Below, piece by piece: positions 1-14,599 of a stretch of 25,000 bases of DNA. Where the stretch lies: assembly GCA_009176605.1 (NCBI GenBank), contig SEYY01000692.1, positions 12,501-37,500 of the forward strand, given 5' to 3'. The notes below the pieces were generated by a model that searched no databases, was not told the DNA's origin, and was given only the letters and a program-made list of their open reading frames with translations. The first letter of the stretch is position 1. Each line of letters begins with the position of its first letter. A program made the translations under genes and the position numbers. Source of the DNA: Armadillidium nasatum. Its lineage: Eukaryota > Arthropoda > Malacostraca > Isopoda > Armadillidiidae.

Positions 1-507
1 ACCTTTACAGGTAAAGAAAGTCATTTTTGAGATTATTCTTACACCAATATTGATATATAGAGTGGAGTGCTGGACGACAACCACAAAGTCAAGAAACAGA
101 TACAAGCTGCTGAAATGAAACCTCCTCAGAACAATAATGGAAAAGAGTAGAAGAGATAGGGTGAGAAATGAGCAATTATGGGAAAGGGTGGGGGTATGTC
201 CTTATCATAAATAAGATAGAAAAGGCTCAACTAAGGTGGCTGGGTCACCTGGAAAGAATGGATGACCAAAGCGTAGCGAAGAGGTGTTGGGAGGGGAGAC
301 CGGAGGAAATAAGACAGAGAGGAAGACCGAGGAGGAGGTGGAGGCAGTGCTTGAGAAACATACGCTTCCCTGACCTGGATGAGCTGAGGAAGAGCACCGC
401 TTTTGTCGATCGGAGAAATTTGAGAGAGAGGATGAACTAACTAACAGGCAAATAATGCCTACCTAGGAGCTGAAGAAGAAGAAAATAATAATAAAAAACG
501 CTTCAAA
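1..507 (+). pseudogene. 3' end of a LINE: reverse transcriptase C-terminus plus tail
   Basis: The last part of a non-LTR retrotransposon ORF2. Frame 2 opens with residues like the RT thumb region (ILTPILIYRVECWTT, compare the common ILYGSECWT motif), reaches a stop at 116-118, and the similarity moves to another frame near 205-218. The tail then reads QLRWLGHLERMDD followed by a basic RGRPRRRW block and a stop at about 440; this is the usual C-terminus of RTE/CR1-type endonuclease-reverse transcriptases. An AAG/AAT-rich 3' tail follows to about 507. One stop and one frameshift make it dead. It lies antisense to the PIWI gene, in the intron downstream of the 569-757 exon. The exact clade is not resolved. 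Confidence 0.75.
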
Positions 508-568
508 TTGAAGAAAAGTAAAAAAAAAATCAGAATTCATAATTTAACTTAATATATTAATACATTAC

Positions 569-757
569 CAACGATGCAAATATTCTTGTATTGATACGTT
601 TATTAACGACAACAAAGTAGAACTTCGGTTCATAACCTTCAAAATTGCTAAAAATTGATGTCAACTGAGGTATTTCATGCTCTTCTGTTACTTTTAGCAA
701 TCCATCTCCAATTCCATCGCGATATATCACAATCGTCTTCGGAAGAGTATGATTTTC
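569..757 (-). CDS. piwi: PIWI-clade Argonaute, exon with second catalytic Asp (internal exon)
   Basis: A 189-nt exon of 63 codons, phase 0 at both ends. The acceptor is ...ctctcatttacag|G with AG at 759-758. The donor is TTG|GTAATG with GT at 568-567. The product starts ENHTLPKTIVIYRDGIGDG, the PIWI-domain strand carrying the second catalytic aspartate (YRDG). It continues with EIPQL, then FVVVNKRINTRIF, matching the KKRVNTRFF-type segment of PIWI proteins. PIWI proteins bind piRNAs and cleave transposon transcripts in germ cells. In DEDH numbering, this Asp lies 32 residues after the putative glutamate finger of the preceding exon, the family spacing. No stops or frameshifts. The catalytic His exon lies beyond the left edge. 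KRINTRIF is reminiscent of Ago3-like members, but the subfamily is not settled. Confidence 0.93.
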
Positions 758-1079
758 CTGTAAATGAGAGGTACAAACAGAAAATATATGAGAAATAAAA
801 TCTAGATACTTGTATATGTAAACATGTTAACAGTGAAGAATTTAATACTAAAAAAATAACCCACCTACAATGCTAATTAATCAATTAAATAATTCAAGGA
901 ATATTATCCTTGTTTAAGAATACTTCAATTACACATTTCCTAAATCTATGGTTACGGAAAAGGCCAATTTGCAATAGCAAATTTTAACTTTTTTTAAAAC
1001 ACTCATTACTCTTAATCTTCTTAGTGTTATGGTAAAAACTAAAATAACTTTGTTATTTTAAACTACAATATTAAACATG

Positions 1080-1470
1080 AGCTGGGAAAGATATTAGGAG
1101 GAATAGTTCCGGAATAGTCTTGAGTAGAATCAGAAACAAGAGTCTGCGCTAAGGGTTCAGCTTTAGCAAATGGCAGTACAGCAGTACTGACGACAGAAAA
1201 AACAAGAGGTGAAAAAAAGGAAGCCAAAATGTCAAAAGGGGCATAAGGTGGAGAAACCAGAATGATTGTTTTCTGTGGAGAAAAAGATTTTCGTATTTTG
1301 TCTTATATCTTGGGCGATTCAGGGGTGAAATGAAAGCATAAGGGATACAAGAACAAGCAGAGTTAAACCAAGGTTTTATAGAAAGGAAAGTAAGTTGAAA
1401 GTACGTTTCGATGAAAAAGTGGATCGTTTGTACATGTTCCGATGAACCCCTCCTATTGAAAGAGTAATGA
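1080..1470 (-). pseudogene. LINE-A relic, linker between endonuclease and RT
   Basis: A decayed piece of the same LINE family as 17259-20414. On the minus strand, IETYFQLTFLSIKPWFNSACSC aligns with LEAYIPNSF..STKP..FWFNSTCSW of the long copy. Downstream, a segment ending DYSGTIPPNIFPS matches its NDSGAIPSPPTL region just before the RT domain. Several frame changes would be needed to read through. Sense to the PIWI gene. Confidence 0.6.
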
Positions 1471-2309
<839 letters not shown>

Positions 2310-2450
2310 TGGTGATGGCAATTCGCATCCGAATTTTCGAAAATTCTACATCCGCATCCGCACTTTTGAAAATTCAACATCCTCATTCGCACTTGACGAA
2401 ATTTATAACAGCATCCGCCTCCGCAAATGAGAAAATATGACACGAGATCT
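2310..2450. mobile_element. hAT-like end fragment with CATCCG words
   Basis: It starts TTGGTGATGGCAATTCGCATCCG, resembling hAT termini of the CAGTGATGGGC type. It continues with repeated CATCCG/CCTCCG/CATTCG words spaced by AAAATTC spacers. No matching inverted terminus is visible on the right, where it fades into (AT)n at about 2451, so it is one end or a truncated MITE. Confidence 0.55.
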
Positions 2451-2585
<135 letters not shown>

Positions 2586-3230
2586 GTGTGTGGGGGGGGG
2601 CGAAAATTTTAAACTTTAGAGCGCAAATTCGCAAAATGGAAAAACTTAGTGGGCAAGCGCAAAAGTGCACATTTTTTCAAAAATTTAGTCCGCAAGCCTA
2701 ACAGCGCACATGTCCGAAAATCAAAAAAAATTTTTAAAGCACAAATTTAGTAGTGCAAAAAAAAAAAAAAAAAAGTGCAAATTTGCAGAGATGAATTATT
2801 TTTAAATTTTATTTGAAAGATGCAAATATATAACAAAAAATGAGAAAGATTTTAATCTTATTTATTCAATTATCTATGATCTCTTCCTACTCGTAGCTCT
2901 CCTCTTGCATTCTGAACAGGGTCATATTCCCTTTCATAAAGATAAATTTTTCAAAACTGCTGGATGCCATGGCTGCCCTCTTTGGTCTTAAAATGTCAGA
3001 GCCTTGACTAAACAAACTCTCCACGTCCGTGAAGCTGGCTAATAGGGTACTATACTTAATAAACAAGTCCAACCAGACCTCCTGGAATTCACACGGAAAA
3101 AGGTTCCTAGTGAGAGGGGTACTATGGTGAACATTTACTGCAGCCCAGCTATCCAAAGTTTGTCCCAATTTCTCCTCCAGATGTGTCTGCTGGATATTTG
3201 GGGATTTTAGGTTCTGAAATATTTAGAAAT
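2586..3230 (-). mobile_element. 3' part of a hAT transposon: transposase C-terminus plus terminal repeats
   Basis: The minus strand encodes the hATC dimerisation region (next entry). Beyond it towards the left lies a terminal region with iterated GCGCAAATT/TTCGCAAA/AAGCGCAAAAG words and a G-rich end flush with (AT)n at 2585. This links a recognisable hAT transposase to the quasi-periodic terminal architecture seen elsewhere in the window. The 5' portion of the element is missing. Confidence 0.65.
2887..3168 (-). pseudogene. hAT transposase C-terminal dimerisation domain (hATC) fragment
   Basis: A fragment of about 93 residues. The core FTDVESLFSQGSDILRPKR followed by FEKFIFMKGNM matches the hATC signature (STDVERLFS..G.IL..KR..L....F..LVFLKGN). 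This domain mediates transposase multimerisation in hAT elements. A preceding FIKYSTLLAS corresponds to the LA.KYLA.PATS stretch, so the usual Pro-Ala-Thr-Ser is degraded. The DDE residues would lie further 5' and are absent. The frame is open but clearly truncated. Confidence 0.8.
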
Positions 3231-3282
3231 GGTATCAAGAACTTAACTCTTTTTTAAAGTTTCATTTGAACATTATATCAGT

Positions 3283-3600
<318 letters not shown>

Positions 3601-4210
3601 CCTCGTTCTGGCACTGTTGCAGGACACCTCCGACAGCAAACTCAGAGGCATCTACCTGAAGACGAGTGGGAGCGGACTCCTGCGGAAAAACTAGAAGAGT
3701 AGCGTCGGCGAGGGCAGTCTTGGCGTCAGAAAAGGCCTGTCGAGCAGCCTCAGACCAAGTGATTTTAGTGGATTGTCCTCTTTTCTTGCCCTTCAGCAGA
3801 GAAGTAAGAGGTGTAAGAAGTCTAGCCGCCGACGCTATGAACCGATGGTAGAAGGTTATCATGCCAAGAAATTGGCGCAGCTGGCCTTGAGTTTCAGGAA
3901 GAGGAAACTGACGAATAGCAGCGACTCTTTCCTGAAGAGGTTGAACTCCTGAAGCAGAAATAGTGTGCCCTAAGAAGGTGAGTGACGGAACACCCAGAAC
4001 ACACTTGTCAGGGTTAACCCTGATGCCAAAATCTTGGAGCCTGGTGAAAACAGCCCGCAAATGAGACTGATGCTGTTCATGGGAAGAACTGGCGATGAGT
4101 AAATCGTCGAGATAAGCCCAACAAAAAGGGATACCGCGAAGAACAGAATCCATGAAGCGCTGGAAAGTTTGTGCGGCATTCCTGAGACCGTAGGGCATGC
4201 GAATATACTT

Positions 4211-5156
4211 CGAACAAACCAAAGGGCGTGGTGATGGCAGTCTTAGGAATATCCTCTGGGGCAACAGGAATCTGGTGATACGCGCGAACCAAATCTACTT
4301 TGGAGAATATTGAACAGCCATGTAAATGTGAGGTGAAATCTTGGATGTGTGGGAGAGAGTATCTGTCAGGCACAGTAGCAGCATTCAGGGCCCGATAGTC
4401 TCCACAGGGCCTCCAGTCCCCTGGAGTCGACTTGGGAACCAAATGAAGTGGGAGAGGACCAAGCTGACTTAGATGGGCGGATAATACCAAGTTCGAGCAT
4501 GTGGTCAAATTCGGCACGAGCGACCTTAAGTCTTTCAGGCGCGAGCTGCGAGGGCGAGCGAAAACAGGGGAGCCTGAGGTCTCAATGTGGTGCTCCACAT
4601 TATGTTTCACAGGTGCATCTGCAGAACAAGGTTGAATGAGCGAAGGAAAATCCTGAGAGAGTATGGAAGCGAACTCAGAAGAAGCAAGAGCAGAGGAAGG
4701 CACTACCGAAGAAATGTTAAAGTGCTGAGTAGAAAATAAACAACCCTGAGCAGTGAGAGATGTGCCGTTGTCAATCAAGCGCTTGTGGCGCAGATCGACC
4801 ACTAGTCCAAAATGGGAGAGAAAATCTGCTCCAATAATGGGCTGAGAGACATCAGCAATGGTAAAAATCCAACGAAAATTCCGACGCAGACCTAAATCCA
4901 ATGTACAACTCTTTTCTCCGAATGTAGCAATGGTAGAACCATTAGCAGCATATAAAGAGGGACCTAGGAAAAGGGGTGGAAGAAATGCAAGTCCTTCGGA
5001 AGCAATGACAAACTGTGCACCAGTATCAATAAGATAGTTAAGCGAGGAGAGTGGATCGAAAATGAGAAGAAGGCGCTGTTGTGTAGTTTGAGAGGGAGGA
5101 CCAGCGTTAGCTACAGCGATCACTAACTGGTCGGGGTGTTTCCCTGATAAGCACAC
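4211..5156 (-). pseudogene. Gypsy aspartic protease and N-terminal reverse transcriptase relic
   Basis: One long frame. The protease shows [11 protein letters not shown] (catalytic DTGA) and [15 protein letters not shown], the usual second conserved strand. The RT begins with the HHIET segment; it keeps [19 protein letters not shown] and [15 protein letters not shown], where the Asp of KVDL is a polymerase metal ligand. An extra base near 4210 throws the frame just before [13 protein letters not shown]. Protease would cleave the Gag-Pol polyprotein and RT copies the genomic RNA. Length and motifs are normal for the family up to the frameshift. Confidence 0.88.
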
Positions 5157-5384
5157 GGTTTATTGCATTTGAGGGCACGGTCCCCATAAGTGCTATGGTA
5201 GTAGCAAAGAGGTGTGTCTTTCCGACGAGAAGGTGTGGGAGCGCGCTTGTGTGGAGTACCGGAGCCAGAAGAATGATTAAGAGGGCGAGAACGGTCGTAA
5301 GACGAGATGGAAATGATAAGGGAGTTAATGGAAGCCTGTAAAGAATCCATCCTGGCTTCCAGACTAGTAACCCGAGTCTGTAGG

Positions 5385-6025
5385 TCATGTACCAAACCCG
5401 ACGGAGGTGGAGGAGTGGCAGAAGCGACAAAATGATCCGTGGGTGCGAGCGCTGGTGGAAGATACAGAAGCTGTAGTGGCAGAAGGGAAATGTATAGCTG
5501 ACGAATGATACTGATTGAAAATACGGTCGGCAATGGAAGCCAGCTCCTGAAGCGGAGTCTTGGGAGAAGTAGCAGCAAGAATACTTTGTGCAGATACAGG
5601 CATCTTCTTGAGAAAAAGTCCGCGAATAAGGGAAGTCTCAGACTCAGACGGCGGGGCGCCTAACTGGCTAAGCAAGTGAGCCATCAACTGACGAGGAGTA
5701 CGATCCCCTAAGGCCTCCTGGCTCAGCAGTTGTGAAATTCGGTCTTTTCTAGAGGGAGCGATCCTGCTCAACAATTGTGCCTTGAACTCTGCATACGGGT
5801 CTGGAGACATCTGTATTCCAGGCAAAGCGTCTCTCACTACACGCAAGACTCTGCTGGAAGTAAAGAAAGCAGAGTCCTACTTTTACTGTCTGAAGTATAA
5901 CTTGCGGGACAAACAGCTTCAAATTGCAAAAGCCATAGGTCGATGTCGTCCGGAATGTAACGGGGAAAATGTGGGAGGGGTTGAAGAGTGGGAAGTGGGT
6001 TAGGGTGCGAACCATCACCCTCCAT
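5385..6025 (-). pseudogene. Gypsy Gag (capsid-like) relic
   Basis: The start is ATG at 6025-6023, giving MEGDG, then a proline-rich leader and DIDLWLLQFEAV, the typical opening of gypsy Gag (compare PELWFAQVEAQF). The frame shifts near 5845, between LLPAES and VRDALPG. The rest carries EFKAQLLSRIAPS, LGDRTPRQLMAHL and LFLKKMP, matching the retrotransposon Gag consensus (LKEQLI.R, LGDRKPTQLLR, LFLQRLP). After another shift near 5435 comes a helical segment and, near 5160-5220, a Cys/His motif (CYYH...C...C) that replaces the classical zinc knuckle in this gypsy group. In living elements Gag forms the particle that packages RNA. Not functional here. Confidence 0.85.
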
Positions 6026-6083
6026 GATGCCGAAAATCAGTACCGAACGAATATAATAACACAAAATACGGAGACAATTGTAT

Positions 6084-6846
<763 letters not shown>

Positions 6847-6847
6847 A

Positions 6848-7050
6848 TTCAGAACGACCAGAAAGTAAATCAAAGAGAAGGATAGATACCAAAAGAGTTA
6901 AGTTTAGATATCAAAGCTTTGTGCAAGACCTTATCAAAGGCTTTTGGTATGTCGTGCGCCATAGCAAAGCATTCACGAAAATTAAGGAATCATATGAGTT
7001 AGATATGATGGAAAAAAGAAACAGCAGGATATTAGAAAAGAAACACAAAG
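6848..7050 (-). pseudogene. LINE-A reverse transcriptase scrap
   Basis: The minus strand reads PKAFDKVLHKALISKL, the conserved AFDKVWHK..L RT block. The DNA is visibly alignable with 18320-18480 of the long LINE-A copy (AGAACGACC.GAAAG..., TTTGTGC.AGAC.TTATC.AAGGCTTT). Short and decayed. Confidence 0.7.
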
Positions 7051-7510
7051 AATGAGAAGCAGAAAGAACTTAATAATAGTCTGAAGAAACATGAATTTGA
7101 AAAAAGGAACTGAACAAGCTGAAAATAATAAATTTTAAAGGCATAAGAATCTTACAAAAAATTCATTAACATTTTTGCATAACCTACTTTTAACATAAAA
7201 GATAAAAATTAACAAGAATAAAAAATCTGGCCGTGTAACAACAAAAATGGTGGAAGTGTACTACTTTCAAAATTAATTCACATTAAAAGAATAAATAGAT
7301 CTTTTCAGATTGAATATTGTTTATAATCAAATTATTTATTCTTTTAACATCGGAATCATTTAATCTCGAAAGTGAACTAGTCAAAAAGCTGCAAAGGGAT
7401 AGGAAACACTTATCAGCTGTTCGCATGAATAATTGTGGATTATGTGATCCATAGTTGTTGACGGTATTTTGTGCAGAAGCGCTAAGAGTAATCCCAACTA
7501 GGAAAAGTCC
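7051..7510. other. Unassigned intron sequence
   Basis: AT-rich, with no gene, RNA or element end that I recognise. The missing 3' terminus of the mariner-like relic may lie here but could not be found. Confidence 0.5.
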
Positions 7511-8326
7511 CTATAAACAAAGGTTACAAAATGAACAGTTCAAAAGTTTGTACCAACTCCCGAATAGGATTGTCACACGGTACAAATATATAACAGTTGA
7601 ACTACCGCAGGCTGTTATAGAGGGACTATATGCATTGCAATGTATACACAATATGGATGCAACCACCTTCACAAACGTTCGGATTAGATGTTTGGCAAAA
7701 ACTTCAGTCCTTACAAATAAATGATCACCAACAATACGGTCCCATAAATTACGATAAAGATCGTTTTGTATGTTGAGATTATATTGTAAAATGGGAACTG
7801 GCGCTGGCCCATCACTGTTCATTGTGGGTATTCAAAATCGAGTCTCTTATAAATTTTGCCTCATCCATAAAGAAAAACAGAGGTATGGAACTGCGGATCA
7901 CTGTACTGTTGGATAAAACATCAGCAAAATTATAACCATGTTAAGTATTTTTCTATGTTGAGGGTCTGCACTCGCTGCACATAAAAAGGGTAGAGTTGCT
8001 GTCTGTGGAGAGTTCTCCAAACTGTCTCATGTGAAACATGTAATGTTCTAGAAAGTTTACGTGTGCTGGTCTCAGGTTTCATCAATGATGTCTTGAACAT
8101 TCTCTTACATTTAAGTGCGAATGCTTTGCAACACCACAGTCGGTGGTTCGACGTCGAAAGGTACCACACTCCTTGCGATGTTGCTGGATTATCACATACA
8201 TTCCCTTCGCTGAATATTGTTGAGTTGAGTATTTTCCTGCATACGGTCAACGATACAAATACGAATTACCATTCACTGGTCTACTTCCAAAATGCATATC
8301 AGTAATTCCTCAGATGTGTACTTCAT
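7511..8326 (-). pseudogene. Mariner-superfamily (DUF4817-type) transposase relic
   Basis: The start is ATG at 8326-8324 (MKYTSEELL). A shifted frame gives YAGKYSTQQYS..., then IIQQHRKECGTF, matching the YAERFP.R..P...F..II..LR.TG.F helix-turn-helix segment of this arthropod transposon group. Next come ETSTRKLSRTLHVSHETVW and LYPFYVQRVQ, equivalent to the STRRLAR..GIS...VWR and LYPYH.Q.VQ blocks. Then MDEAKFIRDSILNTHNEQ at 7811-7868 keeps the catalytic Asp of the TDEA.F motif. The next segment, LWDRIVGDHL, matches VWAGIVGD.L. Several stops and shifts kill it, and the C-terminal third is lost. A cut-and-paste DDE enzyme when intact. Confidence 0.8.
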
Positions 8327-8740
8327 ACTATGATACAGGTAGTTAGGATTTTACTGATAGTTTAAGGGTACTAGCTCAGCACAACACGTAGCGTAGAATT
8401 TACTGAATTGATTTTCACGCGTTCACAATTTATGATGTAACCTACAACATACAAAAAAAAAAAATTACTCGTGGCTTTTTACAATGGTGGTATATGGTCG
8501 TGTGTCACATCATATGTCGTCGACTCGGTTTGAATCCATGGTTGCCTGCAATAGATTAACTGCAATTTTACACTTTTACTGGGTAACATTCATATTCTGG
8601 AGTTAGTATGAATTTTGAATCGATGTAAGTTTTGAACTGTGCATTTTGGGACCCTTGTTGACAGAGTTTTTCTAAAGTTGAGGTCTGAACAACCACGAGT
8701 CTCAGTTTGACCAAGCAATTACGAAACACCATCTATAAAT
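8327..8740 (-). mobile_element. Probable 5' flank and end of the mariner-like element
   Basis: The sequence upstream of the transposase has no coding signal. At 8690-8735 the minus strand reads GATGGTGTTTCGTAATTGCT, followed by TGGTCAAACTGAGACTC. This GGTGTTTCGTAATT-type sequence resembles the terminal sequence I recall for this transposon group. No matching inverted copy was found on the left, so the boundary is tentative. Confidence 0.35.
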
Positions 8741-9194
8741 TGTATATAATGTAGTGAAAATTTAAAAATAAGAGAAAACTTTTGAGAAACTTTGGATAAG
8801 ACGAGATAAATCTAAAAAAAAAATATGAAGAATAAATAGTAAATGATTTACTTTAACAGAAGCATCATACATACACCAACATTATCTTAAAAAATTCTGA
8901 TATTTTCTAAAACTTTGGCATCAAGTAAATAATCCTTTTTTAAGCTATATTTCCAAACCAATGAGTCTTTTAACATGATCATTACTTAACAAATTATTTA
9001 TTTTTTGCTAGTAGAATTTGTATTCACTGTGAGAGAATCAAACTACTCAGCAAAACAATCATTAAAAAAAAAAAAGAAATAAAATAGATAATGATCAAAC
9101 TAATTCAAATTTCTTCGAGTACAATTACAAACTAAAATATGTAAAAAAATTAGAATTTTCATTACAAAGTAAGAAAAACACTTATAAAACTCAC
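8741..9194. other. Unassigned intron sequence next to PIWI exon
   Basis: AT-rich intron with homopolymer runs. I see no gene or repeat. The strong 5' splice site GTGAGT of the adjoining exon occupies 9189-9194. Confidence 0.5.
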
Positions 9195-9602
9195 CTCATA
9201 GTACTTTCTAAGTGACTCTAAAAATGCACTTTTCAGTCCATTAATGATTTCTTCTCCAGGATTCTGAAAAAGTGATTTGGAATACCATCTTGTAAGAGAA
9301 TTATTTAACGAGGAAACGAATCCAACAACAGAATTTCCTTTCCTAAGTGCACTGTGGTAGACATCAACACCACAAACCATTAGAGCTGACATGGGTATTT
9401 TTAATGCCCAGAGTTCACCTCCTAGCTTACAATTTATTTGTAAAGCAATTTTTTGGGTGACAGAGCGAAGTTTTTGGTCTTGAGAAATGGTTCTCGAATT
9501 TATACACTGACTTGCGACTCCTAAGTCAGAACATGTCAATCTCTTCACTGCTGAGTAACGATCTTCTCTTGGCATTGGGAAAATGACAACAGCTAACTGA
9601 AG
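9195..9602 (-). CDS. piwi: PIWI-clade Argonaute, exon with first catalytic Asp and glutamate finger
   Basis: A 408-nt exon of 136 codons, phase 0 at both ends. The acceptor is ttattttcaatag|C (AG at 9604-9603) and the donor is a consensus GAG|GTGAGT. The product opens LQLAVVIFPMPREDRYSAVK (compare LQMVVC.LP..RKDRYDAIK). It then has ASQCINSRTIS, KIALQINCKLGGELWALKIP and MVCGVDVYHS; the Asp of GVDVYH is the first catalytic residue. Next come VVGFVSSLN and TRWYSKSLFQ. In PGEEIINGLK, the second Glu lies 38 residues after that Asp, at the glutamate-finger position. These are PIWI-clade rather than AGO-clade signatures. PIWI proteins use piRNAs to slice or silence transposon RNA in the germ line. 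No stops or frameshifts. A second AG six bases in (9598-9597) is a possible tandem acceptor. Confidence 0.96.
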
Positions 9603-9851
9603 CTATTGAAAATAATGAAAAAATTAAAAAAAATTAAAAACAACATAAAAGAGCAGGCATAAAAATATTTTTCCATCACCTAAAATATACAGAAAGTTTA
9701 CTTTATATTCAACACATATAAATTCATAAATTTTAATTCAATTCAATAAATTATTTTGAAGTAGATCAATATTATATTACAACACCCTCACTTTTAGCAT
9801 TTTAATCAGGTTGGTTCAAAGATTTTTGCATTGTTTCTACGCTATCTCTAA

Positions 9852-12215
<2,364 letters not shown>

Positions 12216-12269
12216 ACTGTGTGGTGATTTTTTCATTTCACAAGAAATGGTACATCAGAAAAAAGATTA

Positions 12270-13440
12270 AGTTCTATACGGACTTTGTAAAGGTTTGTCC
12301 TACCAAGACTACTTCTTCAGTTCCTTGGACCGACGAAGCTCTTTGTTCCTTTGAGGACATAAAGGTCACTAACTACTACTCCTCTGCTTTCCCTTTGACA
12401 ACCTTGATATAACATATCTCCAGCTGGTCAATGATGTATCTCTAGTCACCCTAGAAGATGTGGACGGTACTCAGATACTATCAAATTCTTCAAAAAGAAA
12501 CTGAGACAACTGAGCTGCAACATAGATATACACTTTCAACCATAACAAGGCTACCTATTTAAATGTGCAGCACTTTAAACCTTTTCTTGAGGATCGTGAC
12601 GTTACACTGTGCACAGATCAAAAACTTTTAGTTGCTGCCTTTTACAATCAGACTCCAGATACGAGTGACTGTCGTCAGCAACATCTTCCAGACGGAATAT
12701 GTTAAGGTTAGGTTAGGTTAAGCTTAAATAACGTAGTTGGTGCCACTCTCACTGTCTCTTCTCTTTCCTGGATCTTGTAAACCTCCCACCCATTGCTCGC
12801 TTTCTGGAAACAGATTCAGGATCCCTCCTTTAAAAGACAAGCTTAAGTCTTTCTGCTCCAGCAACCTTTATGTGTGATGTGACATTTCTACACCTCGCCC
12901 ACATCCTTTTGTTCCTGCTTCTATCAGCAGGCAGCTTTTTGATGACCTAAATACCATGTCCCATAGATTATGACACATTACTTTTGGCCCAATTTGGAAA
13001 GGGACATTAGCTTCTGGGTCCGAGAGTGTCACCAATACCAAGACTAAAGTTCACAGACACAACATGTCTCATGTTGAACAGCTAAAAATCTCTTTGTAGC
13101 ATATGAAACGTTTTACATCGATCCTGTCTGTCTTATTCTAGCTATTTCCCAGCCTGACAACCCTTATATTTTTTATTATTACCTCTAGACATGCCTTGAC
13201 CTCAATACCAAATTGATGTAAGTTTTCCCCATGTCCAGCAATTACGCAAAGTCTATTTCATATTTCTTCTTATACTGATCTCCAGATTTGGATAACATTT
13301 TACATAATCAGAATAGAGGTGGTCTTTTCAAAAGTGAGTTCCAGGAACTTTCACACTTGGTTGGTTTTAATAGGCTATTAACCTCTCTACTACCATAAGT
13401 CTAATGGACTTAAAATCTACTCTGGCTGCTAAAAAGAATG
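12270..13440 (+). pseudogene. Second gypsy relic: RNase H, integrase zinc region and integrase core
   Basis: A plus-strand, heavily decayed gypsy Pol fragment. VPWTDEALCSFEDIK (about 12331-12370) matches the RT-RNase H connection. LNVQHFKPFLEDRDVTLCTD (about 12562-12620) matches L.VKHFR.FLEGR.F.L.TDHK. Pieces between 12880 and 13075 give PHPFVPAS, HYFWPNLERD and KVHRHNMS, the integrase zinc-binding region of this family. Further on, QNRGGLFKSEFQELSHLVGF (about 13312-13370) corresponds to the DRG.QF.S..F..L...LG block, and HKSNGL to HPQSNG. Stops and shifts are frequent. It complements the minus-strand gypsy, which lacks this half, but need not be the same copy. Confidence 0.72.
12704..12720 (+). 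repeat. Short TTAGG-like run
   Basis: GTTAGGTTAGGTTA plus a diverged unit, about three copies of the pentamer used as the arthropod telomere repeat. It lies within the gypsy relic. Too short to mean a telomere. Confidence 0.4.
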
Positions 13441-14430
<990 letters not shown>

Positions 14431-14599
14431 TGAAGGTTGAAACAAGATTGAAAATATTCAATGATCATAAAATTTAGGTTTGCTGCTATTTGTAATACAC
14501 CTAATTATTTTGTAGTCACATGGCTAAACAAAACTCTTGACAAGTGATATAGAGATGGTGCTACAAAGACTTTGCATAAGACTTGCACTAGTGCATGGT

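Noticed and set aside
168..440. 90-codon open frame as an independent basic protein
   Set aside because: It is the C-terminus of a LINE reverse transcriptase (LGHLERMDD, RGRPRRRW) with upstream RT residues in another frame.
569..757. PIWI exons as a processed pseudogene
   Set aside because: The exons are separated by 8-12 kb introns with canonical splice sites and are free of stops, which is the opposite of a retrocopy.
7455..7724. 89-codon plus-strand open frame as a gene
   Set aside because: It overlaps the minus-strand mariner-like transposase relic, whose family motifs explain the sequence. The plus frame matches nothing I know.
12704..12720. TTAGG repeats as a telomere or telomeric insertion site
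   Set aside because: Only about three units, embedded in gypsy integrase-region sequence. At most weak support for an arthropod host.
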